Assembly: GCA_029289015.1 (NCBI GenBank)
Contig: JARFUL010000222.1
Span: 1 to 5,158 of the forward strand
DNA from: Syntrophobacteria bacterium
Lineage (GTDB): Bacteria > Desulfobacterota > Syntrophobacteria > JARFUL01
Reading direction: 5' to 3'
DNA length: 5,158 nucleotides
Shown here: positions 1 to 5,158 of the stretch, piece after piece
Position numbering within the stretch: position 1 is the stretch's first letter
Layout: each line of letters opens with the position of its first letter
The notes under the pieces: generated by a model
Told to the model about the DNA's origin: nothing
What the model saw: the letters and a program-made list of their open reading frames with translations, nothing else
The model's database searches: none
Translations under genes and position numbers: made by a program

Positions 1-39
1 GCCCGCGAACTCCAGCCGGTTGAACTCGAACCTCTTCAT
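1..39 (-). CDS. Partial gene start, possible MOT1-type sulfate/molybdate transporter
   Basis: An ATG at 39-37 opens a minus-strand frame that runs off the left edge after 13 codons (MKRFEFNRLEFAG). The in-frame stop upstream at 66-64 makes this ATG the only reasonable start. The ribosome site is weak: AGG directly abuts the ATG, and a GGG lies about 10 nt upstream. From memory, a short basic start followed by F-N-R-x-E-x-A-G is typical of putative sulfate/molybdate permeases (MFS_MOT1 family), where a GDLGT motif follows. That part lies outside the window, so the function is only a suggestion. The gene follows livF by 42 nt with no hairpin terminator between them, so it may be cotranscribed with the liv operon. 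Confidence 0.4.
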   Translation of the reverse strand, partial: MKRFEFNRLEFAG

Positions 40-81
40 CCTGATACGCCCAAGAAGGTAGCCTTAGGGAATACAAACAGC

Positions 82-786
82 TCAGATGCCCAGGTACGCG
101 GACTTGACGTGCTCGTTTTCGAGAAGATCCTTGCCGGTGCCTGAAAGCACCACCCGGCCGTTCTCCAGCACATAGGCCCTGTCTGCGAGGTGCAGGGTGT
201 GCTTCACGTTCTGCTCCACTATGAGGATGGTCACCCCCTCGCGCTTGATGGTCTCGATGGTGTTGAATATGTCATGGACGAGGATGGGGGCCAGCCCCAG
301 GGAGGGCTCGTCGAACATGATGAGCTTCGGCATGGCCATGAGCCCCCGGCCTATGGCCAGCATCTGCTGCTCGCCCCCAGACAGCGTGCCCGCGAGCTGC
401 TTGTGCCGCTCCTTGAGGCGGGGGTACATGCCGTAGACCATCTCGATGTTCTCGGCTCGATGGCTCTTGGGGCCCGACGCGAGGGAGCCCATTATCAGGT
501 TCTCCCTCACCGACATCTCGGGGAAGAGCCTGCGCCCCTCGGGCACGTGCACCACCCCCAGTTCGATTACCTTGTGCGCGGGGATGGAGGTGAGGTCCAT
601 GCCGTTGAAGGTTATCGCGCCCTTCCTGGGCCTTACCAGGCCGGAGATGGTCTTGAGCGTGGTGGTCTTGCCCGCTCCGTTCGCGCCGATCAGGGCCACC
701 ACCTCCCCCTCGTTCACCTCGAAGGACACGTCCCAGAGCACCTGGAGGTCGCCGTAGAAGACGTCTGCCGAGGAGACGCTAAGCAA
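82..786 (-). CDS. livF: Branched-chain amino acid ABC transporter, ATP-binding protein LivF
   Basis: This is one of the two cytoplasmic ATPases that power the LivHM channel. At 234 aa it has the normal LivF length. Visible motifs are Walker A GANGAGKT (residues 34-41), the LivF-type Q-loop region VPEGRRLFP (81-89, Glu instead of Gln), signature LSGGEQQ (135-141), Walker B LIMFDE (155-160), and the switch segment VEQN (190-193). Gln192 stands at the usual H-loop His, which is standard for LivF and not a defect. The start is TTG (786-784), overlapping the livG stop by 8 nt. GGAGGAGG lies 6 nt upstream, and the resulting N-terminus [12 protein letters not shown] aligns with LivF proteins. It ends with TGA at 84-82 as the last complete gene of the operon. 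The family is very secure; the substrate of the whole transporter is inferred. Confidence 0.95.
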   Translation of the reverse strand: MLSVSSADVFYGDLQVLWDVSFEVNEGEVVALIGANGAGKTTTLKTISGLVRPRKGAITFNGMDLTSIPAHKVIELGVVHVPEGRRLFPEMSVRENLIMGSLASGPKSHRAENIEMVYGMYPRLKERHKQLAGTLSGGEQQMLAIGRGLMAMPKLIMFDEPSLGLAPILVHDIFNTIETIKREGVTILIVEQNVKHTLHLADRAYVLENGRVVLSGTGKDLLENEHVKSAYLGI

Positions 787-1504
787 AGTCGACCTCCTCC
801 CCGAGATAGGCCTTTATGACCTCCTCGTTGTCCGCGACCTCCTGGGGAGTGCCCATCCCGATGGGCATGCCGTAGTTGATGGCCAGTATCCGCTCGGATA
901 TGGACATGATGACCCGCATTATGTGCTCCACAATGACGATGGTGACCCCGTTGTCCCGTATCTTCAGGATGAGCTCTATGGCCTTGTTGAGCTCCGCGGG
1001 GTTGAGGCCCGCGGCTGTCTCGTCGAGGAGGATGAGCTTCGGCCCGGTAGCGAAGGACCTGGTTATCTCCAGCCTCTTCCTCTCGCCTATGGGAAGGGAG
1101 CGGGCCAGAACGTCCTGCCTGTGGGCCAGGCCGCAGAACTCCAGGGCCTCCAGGGCCTTCTCCCTCGCGTCCTTTATGGTGGTGGAGCGGTTGAACGCGG
1201 AGGCCATGACGTTGTCGAGCACCGTGAGCCTGGCCAGGGGCTTGACCACCTGGAAGGTCCTGCCTATGCCGAGCTTGCAGATCTTGTAGGTCTTGAGCCC
1301 GTCGATCCTCTTACCCTCGAAATATATCTCGCCCCTGGTGAGCGGGTAGAACCCGGTAATCAGGTTGAAGATCGTGGTCTTGCCGGAGCCGTTGGGCCCG
1401 ATGAGGCCGAAGATCTCCCCCTCCTTCACCGAGAAGGAGACCCCGTTCACCGCAAGAAGGCCCCCGAAGTTCTTGACCAGGTCTTTTACCTCGAAGAAGC
1501 TCAA
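779..1504 (-). CDS. livG: Branched-chain amino acid ABC transporter, ATP-binding protein LivG
   Basis: This is the second cytoplasmic ATPase, expected to pair with LivF under the LivHM permease. It has 241 aa, slightly below the roughly 255 aa of E. coli LivG. Motifs: Walker A GPNGSGKT (residues 36-43), Q-loop RTFQ (82-85), Walker B LILLDE (157-162) and H-loop VEHIM (192-196) with His194. The C-terminal [20 protein letters not shown] (218-237) is the LivG-type tail. The ABC signature is unusual: LPIGE (137-141) replaces LSGGQ or LSYGE, so the signature serine is proline. LP(L/I)G-type signatures occur, as I recall, in a LivG subgroup, so the protein is probably functional. The start is TTG (1504-1502) within a TTGA overlap with the livM stop, preceded by GGAGG at 7 nt. 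It ends with TAG at 781-779. Confidence 0.95.
   Translation of the reverse strand: MSFFEVKDLVKNFGGLLAVNGVSFSVKEGEIFGLIGPNGSGKTTIFNLITGFYPLTRGEIYFEGKRIDGLKTYKICKLGIGRTFQVVKPLARLTVLDNVMASAFNRSTTIKDAREKALEALEFCGLAHRQDVLARSLPIGERKRLEITRSFATGPKLILLDETAAGLNPAELNKAIELILKIRDNGVTIVIVEHIMRVIMSISERILAINYGMPIGMGTPQEVADNEEVIKAYLGEEVDFA
793..800 (-). promoter_or_regulatory. Shine-Dalgarno site deciding the TTG start of livF
   Basis: The minus strand reads GGAGGAGG, 6 nt before the TTG at 786-784 and inside the last codons of livG. This strong site supports TTG as the true livF start and suggests translational coupling across the 8-nt overlap. Confidence 0.85.
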
Positions 1505-2508
1505 GCCTCAGCCTCCGAGCGCTTCAGTCTCAAGAATCTCAATATCTTGTCCCAGTCCCCCACCACGCCGTTGGGAAGAAAGAGGATCACCAGGACCACC
1601 AGGAGCCCGAACCCCAGCACATGGGCCATGTTGAAGTATTCCACTATCTTTATAAAATACCCCGACCCGGTGGACTTGGCTGCCGCCATCAGTGTGCCGA
1701 AGAACCCGGTGCGGAAGAGCTCCTGCACCGCGACCATGATAAAGGCTCCCACCGCGGGGCCGTATATGGTGCCCACCCCGCCCACTATCCCCACCAGGAT
1801 GGCCATGATGGATATGTCGTGCAGGCTGAAGACCACGTGGGGATCGATGAACCCCATGTAGTTCATGTAGAACCCCCCCGCGACGCCGGTCAGGGCCGCG
1901 GCTATGCCCAGGGAGACCATCTTGTAGAAATGGGAGTCTATGCCCAAAGACTCCGCCGCGTCCTGGTCCTCCCGGATGGAGAGGAAGTAGTACCCCCACT
2001 TGGAGCGCATCACCAGCCGGACCGACACCACCGAGACAACGGCCATCGTGAGCACGATATAGTAGTAGGGGAGCTTGCTCATAAAGGTCTGGACTATCAA
2101 TATTCCCACCATCCCGTTGGTGAGCGACTCCCAGATGGTCCCGATGTGCCGCATCACCTCGTTGAGCGCGAGGGTGGCCAGCGCGAAGTATGCGCCCCTC
2201 AGCCTGAAGCATATCCAGCCGAAGGGGAGCGCGAGGATCGCGGCGGTGACCCCTCCAAGGATAAGCCCCCACCAGGGGGAGATCATGAGCTTGGTGGTGA
2301 GGAGCCCCGCGGTGTAGGCCCCGGTGCCGAAGAACGCGGCGTCCCCGAAGGAGACCTGGCCCGTATACCCTGCTATGAGGTTCCACGCGGTACCTATCAC
2401 CACCCACATGAGCACGAGGATCATGAGGTGCAGATAGTAGTCGTTGGGCACCACCAGGGGGAAGATGGTCAGTAAAATCAAGCAGATTATCGGCAGATAC
2501 CGTCTCAT
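1501..2508 (-). CDS. livM: Branched-chain amino acid ABC transporter, permease LivM
   Basis: This inner-membrane permease subunit forms the translocation channel with LivH. It has 335 aa. Hydrophobic segments appear near residues 5-20, 25-46, 54-72, 80-100, 106-120, 148-166, 197-217, 233-260 and 297-311. Family hallmarks are [20 protein letters not shown] (42-61), [14 protein letters not shown] (104-117), the cytoplasmic coupling helix [14 protein letters not shown] (178-191), [13 protein letters not shown] (243-255) and LPNGVVG (311-317). The coupling helix should dock on LivG or LivF. The stretch between about 266 and 296 is somewhat longer than I expect and contains a soluble-looking [10 protein letters not shown]; otherwise the protein is ordinary. 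The ATG (2508-2506) follows the livH TAG by one base, with AAGG 6 nt upstream. The TGA at 1503-1501 overlaps the livG start. Confidence 0.95.
   Translation of the reverse strand: MRRYLPIICLILLTIFPLVVPNDYYLHLMILVLMWVVIGTAWNLIAGYTGQVSFGDAAFFGTGAYTAGLLTTKLMISPWWGLILGGVTAAILALPFGWICFRLRGAYFALATLALNEVMRHIGTIWESLTNGMVGILIVQTFMSKLPYYYIVLTMAVVSVVSVRLVMRSKWGYYFLSIREDQDAAESLGIDSHFYKMVSLGIAAALTGVAGGFYMNYMGFIDPHVVFSLHDISIMAILVGIVGGVGTIYGPAVGAFIMVAVQELFRTGFFGTLMAAAKSTGSGYFIKIVEYFNMAHVLGFGLLVVLVILFLPNGVVGDWDKILRFLRLKRSEAEA
1512..1516 (-). promoter_or_regulatory. Shine-Dalgarno site deciding the TTG start of livG
   Basis: GGAGG on the minus strand sits 7 nt before the TTG at 1504-1502, within the last codons of livM. 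Its spacing is ideal. The start and the livM TGA share the four bases TTGA, which suggests termination-reinitiation coupling. Confidence 0.85.
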
Positions 2509-2509
2509 C

Positions 2510-3385
2510 CTACACCTTGGTCAACCGCTTGAACCCTCCGGGGAGGAACAGGAGAACGAGGATGAAGATGATCAGCCCGATCATGTCTTCGAACTCCATG
2601 CCAATGTACGCCGCGCCGAAGGCCTCGGCAAGCCCCAGGGTCATGCCGCCGAAGATCGCGCCCACCGCAGACCCCATCCCGCCGAGGACGCAGATGACGA
2701 AAGCCTTCCTGGTAAAGGGCCCTCCGATGTCGGGAAATAGATAGTAAACGGGAATGAGCAGCGTTCCCGCGGCAGCCACCAGGGCCGCGCCCAACCCGAA
2801 GGTGATCACCGTTATCTTCTCCGAGTCAACCCCCATCAAGAGGGCCGCGTCCTTGTCCTGGGCCGTGGCCCTTATGGCCCTGCCTGTGTCCGTCTTTATG
2901 AGAAACAAGAGAAGAAGGACGGTGAGCCCCACCGCGAAGAAGAAGTCTATGGTTAAGGGGACACTTACTGAGATATCCCAAAAGTACCACGCGGACTTTG
3001 AGTAGGAGGTCTGCACGGACTTGTAGTCCGAGGTGAATATGAACCTCATGACCTCGGTGAGCACCATCCCAACCCCCACGGTCATGAGCACCTGGTTTTC
3101 CGGCAGGATCGACTCCACCTTCATCAGGGGGTTGAGAAACCATTGCTGGATAATCGCCCCCAGGATGAAGAGCGTGGGCATGGCCACCACCAGCGACAGG
3201 TAGGGGTCTATGCCGAAGAACGCGTGGAGGGTGAAGGTGACGTACATGGCCACCATCATGAGCTGGCCGTGCGCGAGGTTTATGATGCCCATCACCCCCA
3301 TGATGAGGGTCATGCCCATGCCGATGAGCGCGTAGAGGCTGCCCTTCAGTATTCCGGCCACCAGTGTCTGGAAAAATACTTCCAA
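2510..3385 (-). CDS. livH: Branched-chain amino acid ABC transporter, permease LivH
   Basis: This inner-membrane permease subunit partners LivM. Its 291 aa is close to the usual 290-310. Hallmarks: GSLYALIGMGMTLIMGVMG (residues 15-33) running into INLAHG (35-40), coupling helix GRAIRATAQDKDAALLMGVD (168-187), AFVICVLGGMGSAVGA (228-243) and the terminal LPGGFKR (281-287). Hydrophobic segments lie near 10-30, 42-55, 62-84, 97-117, 142-163, 192-214, 226-254 and 265-281. The start is TTG (3385-3383). It gives MEVFFQTLVAGILKGSLYAL, the expected family N-terminus, while the first in-frame ATG would cut into the first membrane helix. No in-frame ATG exists upstream. The Shine-Dalgarno match is poor (GAG 6 nt away, AGG 12 nt away), unlike livG and livF. 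A two-codon AUG-AGA-UAG frame ends 2 nt before the TTG. It stops with TAG at 2512-2510. Confidence 0.94.
   Translation of the reverse strand: MEVFFQTLVAGILKGSLYALIGMGMTLIMGVMGIINLAHGQLMMVAMYVTFTLHAFFGIDPYLSLVVAMPTLFILGAIIQQWFLNPLMKVESILPENQVLMTVGVGMVLTEVMRFIFTSDYKSVQTSYSKSAWYFWDISVSVPLTIDFFFAVGLTVLLLLFLIKTDTGRAIRATAQDKDAALLMGVDSEKITVITFGLGAALVAAAGTLLIPVYYLFPDIGGPFTRKAFVICVLGGMGSAVGAIFGGMTLGLAEAFGAAYIGMEFEDMIGLIIFILVLLFLPGGFKRLTKV
2515..2518 (-). promoter_or_regulatory. Shine-Dalgarno site of livM
   Basis: AAGG (within AAGGTG) on the minus strand lies 6 nt before the livM ATG and overlaps the final codons of livH. With only one base between the livH stop and the livM start, translation is likely coupled. 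Confidence 0.65.
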
Positions 3386-3387
3386 GG

Positions 3388-3404
3388 CTATCTCATACCT
3401 ATCC
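3388..3404 (-). promoter_or_regulatory. livH initiation region with two-codon AUG-AGA-UAG minigene
   Basis: On the minus strand GGATAGG (3404-3398) is followed by T and then ATG-AGA-TAG (3396-3388). Two bases later comes the livH TTG (3385-3383). The ribosome site seems better placed for the minigene ATG (GGA at 5 nt) than for the TTG. livH initiation may therefore depend on ribosomes that finish the minigene and restart at TTG. The bases are certain; the function is conjecture. Confidence 0.3.
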
Positions 3405-3416
3405 AGAAGGTTTAAA

Positions 3417-3449
3417 GCTCGGCCCGGCGCATAAAGCTCCGGGCCGAGC
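3417..3449 (-). terminator. Intergenic hairpin between livK and livH: attenuating terminator or mRNA-stabilising stem
   Basis: An 11-bp perfect stem (GCTCGGCCCGG / CCGGGCCGAGC) with an 11-nt loop lies 38 nt after the livK stop. In the transcribed (minus) direction only TTT follows before AAACC, so the U-tract is short. I read it as a leaky intrinsic terminator and/or a 3' stem protecting livK mRNA, like hairpins known after other periplasmic binding-protein genes such as malE. The likely effect is more binding protein than membrane complex. Full termination is unlikely, because livH-livF have no obvious promoter of their own in the 102-bp gap. Confidence 0.7.
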
Positions 3450-3487
3450 GCAACCCTCTAGGATTTATCCGTTGAGCTCAGCGATCT

Positions 3488-4846
3488 TTAGCGTCTCTCT
3501 TTGACCCAGTTTACCGGGTAGATGTAGGGCTTGCTGGCCAGGTTCTTGGGCCAGACCATCTCAAGGTGGCCGTTCTGCCACTGAACCATGTAGGTCCTCA
3601 GCTTGTTCTGGTGAATCTTCTTCTCGTAGGAGACGAACTTCACCGGACCGAAGACCGTCATCATGTCCGTGGCCGCGAGCGCGGCTTTGATGCCCTTGGG
3701 ATCGAGGGACTTGGCCCTCTTGAGCACGTCCGCGATGACGTACATCGCGGCGTAGGCCTCCGCGCCGTGGTACTCGGTGTCCTTCTTGTACCGGGCCTTG
3801 AACTTGTCGAAGTAGGCCTGCGCTCCCGGGATGTTGAGGGACTGGTGCCACAGGGTGGCGGAGACCACCTTCTCTCCCGCCTTGCCCGTGTTCTCGATGA
3901 ACTCCGGCAGGGTGAACCCGGCCGCGCCGCCCACGAAGAGCTTGGGGTTCATCCTCAGCTCCATGGACTGGTTCATCAGCAACGACGCGTCCATGATGTA
4001 GGAGATCATGTACATGATGTCCGGGTTGAGGGACTTCACCTTTGCTAGCATCGGCTTGAAGTCCACCGCGCCGGCATCGTAGCCCTCCTTGAGCAGGACC
4101 TTTATGCCCAGCTTCTTGCAGGTCTTGCCGAACGCGGCCGCGCCCTTGGTGCCGAAGAGGCTCTGCTCATGGAGGATCACCGCGGTCTTGGGCTTCACCA
4201 CCTCCGCGAGGAAGGACTCGAGCCCGGACGCGTACTCCGAGACCGGGGGGTTCAGCCTGAAGATCACGAACCTGTCCATGAGGGCCTTGGCCTCATTGTC
4301 GGCCATGTCCATGAACTTTGCTATCTGGGTGTTGAGGTTGGCGATCTTCGCGGGGTCGGTCGCCTTCTTCACCTTCTTCTTCAGATCATCCGCCTTCCTC
4401 CCGCTCGCGGTAAAAGACGTTGGCTCGGTGATCTTGTCTGCGGCGCCCGTATTCACGAGGAAAGGAAAGCCCTTGTTGATAGCGACGCCGGCAATCGCAT
4501 AGACCACGGATGAGGAGTACCCGCCTCCCATCATCACCACCTTGTCCTTGCTGATGAGCTTCTCAGCCGCGGCCCTGCCCACATCGGGCTTGCCCGTGGT
4601 GTCCTCGATGATGAGCTCGATCTTGCGGCCGTTGACCCCGCCCTTTTCGTTTATCTCTTCCAGCGCGAGCTCGAAGGACCACTTCTCGATCTCGCCGAAC
4701 TTGGCCATGGCCCCGGTCACCGGCAGGACGATGCCCACCTTGATGGGGCCCTTCTCCGCTTTGGGTTTCGGCTTTCCGCATCCTGTAAACGCGACCACGG
4801 CTACGGGGACCAAAAGCAGAGCGAGTAAACTTTTAACCCTCTTCAT
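3488..4846 (-). CDS. livK: ABC transporter substrate-binding lipoprotein, Leu/Ile/Val-binding (LivK/LivJ) family
   Basis: This extracytoplasmic receptor captures the ligand and presents it to LivHM. The N-terminus MKRVKSLLALLLVPVAVVAF-TGC is a lipoprotein signal: basic start, hydrophobic core, and lipobox FTGC with Cys23 as the lipidation site. A Lys/Pro-rich linker (24-34) follows. The type-1 periplasmic binding fold begins at IKVGIVLPVTGAMAKFGE (35-52) and continues through INEKGGVNGRKIELIIED (65-82). The segments GGGYSSS (107-113) and VNTGAADKIT (131-140) occupy the places that usually contact an amino acid's carboxylate and amine. At 452 aa it is longer than classical LivJ/LivK (about 345-370 mature or precursor residues). 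Much of the excess is a Lys-rich helical insertion near residues 143-191, before the conserved FRLNPP (196-201). The ATG (4846-4844) has a strong GGGAGGG site, and the stop is TAA at 3490-3488. The family is secure; leucine, isoleucine and valine are only the default ligand guess. Confidence 0.93.
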   Translation of the reverse strand: MKRVKSLLALLLVPVAVVAFTGCGKPKPKAEKGPIKVGIVLPVTGAMAKFGEIEKWSFELALEEINEKGGVNGRKIELIIEDTTGKPDVGRAAAEKLISKDKVVMMGGGYSSSVVYAIAGVAINKGFPFLVNTGAADKITEPTSFTASGRKADDLKKKVKKATDPAKIANLNTQIAKFMDMADNEAKALMDRFVIFRLNPPVSEYASGLESFLAEVVKPKTAVILHEQSLFGTKGAAAFGKTCKKLGIKVLLKEGYDAGAVDFKPMLAKVKSLNPDIMYMISYIMDASLLMNQSMELRMNPKLFVGGAAGFTLPEFIENTGKAGEKVVSATLWHQSLNIPGAQAYFDKFKARYKKDTEYHGAEAYAAMYVIADVLKRAKSLDPKGIKAALAATDMMTVFGPVKFVSYEKKIHQNKLRTYMVQWQNGHLEMVWPKNLASKPYIYPVNWVKERR

Positions 4847-4849
4847 ATA

Positions 4850-4856
4850 CCCTCCC
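4850..4856 (-). promoter_or_regulatory. Shine-Dalgarno site of livK
   Basis: The minus strand reads AAAAGGGAGGGTATATG. The GGGAGGG block is only 3 nt from the ATG (4 nt counting from GGAGG), a short but workable spacing. It agrees with high expression expected for a binding protein. Confidence 0.8.
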
Positions 4857-4892
4857 TTTTAGGAAAAACCGAAGTGTAAAAAATAGCTGCCA

Positions 4893-4904
4893 CCAAAATT
4901 TTGG
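4893..4904. promoter_or_regulatory. 12-bp perfect palindrome CCAAAATTTTGG, candidate operator
   Basis: CCAAAATTTTGG is perfectly self-complementary and sits about 45 bp upstream of the livK start, in the AT-rich leader. Its position suits a repressor or dimeric regulator site near the transcription start. It does not match an operator that I can name. Confidence 0.35.
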
Positions 4905-4932
4905 ATTCAGCTTAGACCATTAGCACAATTTC

Positions 4933-4940
4933 TCACGTGA
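4933..4940. promoter_or_regulatory. 8-bp palindrome TCACGTGA, candidate regulator site
   Basis: TCACGTGA is a perfect palindrome whose edge touches the weak -10 candidate TTGTAT. TCACGTGA-type cores occur in several bacterial operators, but eight bases are too few to name a regulator. Confidence 0.25.
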
Positions 4941-4960
4941 TACAACTCTGAATGGAACTC

Positions 4961-4982
4961 CGGGACAATGAATATGGTCCCG
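4961..4982. repeat. Inverted repeat CGGGAC-N10-GTCCCG
   Basis: Six-base perfect arms (4961-4966 and 4977-4982) flank a 10-nt AT-rich loop. No T-run follows on either strand, so it is not a clear terminator. Its left arm also belongs to the GGGACAAT end described for the larger structure. Confidence 0.5.
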
Positions 4983-4990
4983 CATCTCTT

Positions 4991-5020
4991 GCGCGCGGAA
5001 AAAACTCTTCAGCCGCGCGC
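4991..5020. repeat. GC-rich inverted repeat GCGCGCGG-N14-CCGCGCGC
   Basis: Eight-base perfect arms flank a 14-nt loop that holds a run of six A (plus strand). The homopolymer lies in the loop and not after the stem, so it does not look like an intrinsic terminator in either direction. Confidence 0.55.
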
Positions 5021-5097
5021 TCCGGTGAATTGCGCACCTCTAGGTCCTATTCAACGATCACGGATCACCGGGCTCTTGTACGTTATTGCACCGGAGC
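5019..5097. repeat. Long-range inverted repeat GCTCCGGTG / CACCGGAGC
   Basis: Nine-base perfect arms at 5019-5027 and 5089-5097 are separated by 61 nt. If G5088 bulges out, pairing extends by AAT/ATT to 12 bp. The enclosed segment contains two GATCAC copies, 7 bp apart. It could fold as a long stem-loop in RNA. Confidence 0.45.
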
Positions 5098-5158
5098 CAG
5101 GGCCCGCGTCCAGCACCTCCCGGTCCACGTTCCCCGCGAACGGCGGAAATTGTCCCTA

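Larger units (their letters stand above)
4861..4968 (-). promoter_or_regulatory. livK promoter: AT-rich livK leader, probable promoter region
   Basis: This stretch is clearly richer in A/T than the rest of the window and directly precedes the operon, so it should hold the promoter. I find no convincing sigma-70 pair. The best is TTGTCC (4968-4963) with a 17-nt spacer and TTGTAT (4945-4940), matching 4/6 and 3/6 of consensus. No GG-N10-GC sigma-54 pattern is seen; TGGCAG near 4890 lacks the downstream GC. Two perfect palindromes lie inside and are listed separately. Confidence 0.35.
4962..5156. repeat. Possible small palindromic element with GGGACAAT / ATTGTCCC ends
   Basis: GGGACAAT (4962-4969) and its exact reverse complement ATTGTCCC (5149-5156) bound a 195-bp segment that contains the other inverted repeats of this region. 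The arrangement resembles a MITE- or REP-like non-coding repeat. The window ends 2 bp after the right arm, so a target-site duplication cannot be checked. Eight-base arms can also arise by chance. Confidence 0.25.
4861..5158. other. Upstream intergenic region without a convincing gene
   Basis: No recognisable gene lies here. The half near livK (to about 4970) is AT-rich and probably regulatory. The distal half is GC-rich and dominated by inverted repeats. A 63-codon plus-strand frame from 4968 and a 34-codon minus-strand frame (5155-5054) are open but lack ribosome sites and recognisable motifs. Whatever gene lies to the right starts or ends outside the window. Confidence 0.6.

Noticed and set aside
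208..219. LivF lacks the canonical H-loop histidine (VEQN)
   Set aside because: Gln at this position is the normal state in LivF proteins, so it is not evidence of a defective ATPase.
923..1861. 312-codon open frame on the plus strand
   Set aside because: It lies antisense to livG and livM, which carry full family motifs. The translation is rich in Gly, Pro, Glu and Arg with no recognisable motif, as expected of an antisense shadow in GC-rich coding DNA.
1621..2475. 284-codon open frame on the plus strand opposite livM
   Set aside because: It is rich in His, Gly, Glu and Arg, has no domain signal, and is antisense to a clear membrane permease. The composition is the reverse-complement image of hydrophobic codons.
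3461..3480. Short palindromes GGATTTATCC and TGAGCTCA just after livK
   Set aside because: They are 8-10 bases long, have no clear partner or position effect, and could easily occur by chance. The nearby 11-bp hairpin is the meaningful structure.
3566..4048. 160-codon plus-strand frame opposite livK
   Set aside because: It is a low-complexity Leu/Val/His/Gly-rich shadow with no ribosome site or homology that I recognise.
4991..5020. Reading the GCGCGCGG hairpin as an intrinsic terminator
   Set aside because: The T/A run lies in the loop, and neither strand has a T-tract after the stem.
4968..5158. 63-codon plus-strand frame from ATG at 4968 to the window edge
   Set aside because: It has no Shine-Dalgarno site, is Pro/Arg/Ser-rich, and crosses several inverted repeats. 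It is more likely a chance open frame, although the edge prevents full judgement.

Overview
The window holds one complete five-gene operon on the minus strand for a high-affinity branched-chain amino acid (HAAT/Liv-type) ABC importer. It is read from right to left: substrate-binding lipoprotein (livK-like), permeases livH and livM, then ATPases livG and livF. The sequence is GC-rich, codons favour G/C at third positions, Shine-Dalgarno sites are strong, and the binding protein carries a lipobox. This fits a Gram-negative bacterium of the deltaproteobacterial (Desulfobacterota-like) type, but that placement is inferred from general flavour and is not proven.

Layout in transcription order. 5158-4861 is a roughly 300-base non-coding upstream region. 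Its distal half is GC-rich and full of inverted repeats, including an 8-bp pair 195 bp apart that could be the ends of a small element. Its proximal half is AT-rich with two perfect palindromes and should contain the promoter. 4846-3488 is the binding protein. 3487-3386 is a 102-bp spacer with an 11-bp perfect GC-rich hairpin. 3385-2510 is livH, 2508-1501 livM, 1504-779 livG and 786-82 livF. These last four genes are packed with a 1-nt gap, a 4-nt overlap and an 8-nt overlap. 39-1 is the start of another minus-strand gene cut by the window edge; its first 13 residues resemble the N-terminus of MOT1-type sulfate/molybdate transporters.

How the genes work together. The lipoprotein captures ligand outside the inner membrane and delivers it to the LivH-LivM channel, and LivG-LivF hydrolyse ATP to drive uptake. 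The hairpin after livK probably lets the cell make far more binding protein than membrane complex. Leucine, isoleucine and valine are the family's default substrates. HAAT systems also carry amides, urea and aromatic acids, so the true ligand is open.

The window is mostly ordinary, and I see no clear new biological system. The points most worth a second look are a Lys-rich insertion of about 45-50 residues in the binding protein, three TTG start codons among five genes, a two-codon minigene directly in front of livH, and the nested inverted repeats upstream.
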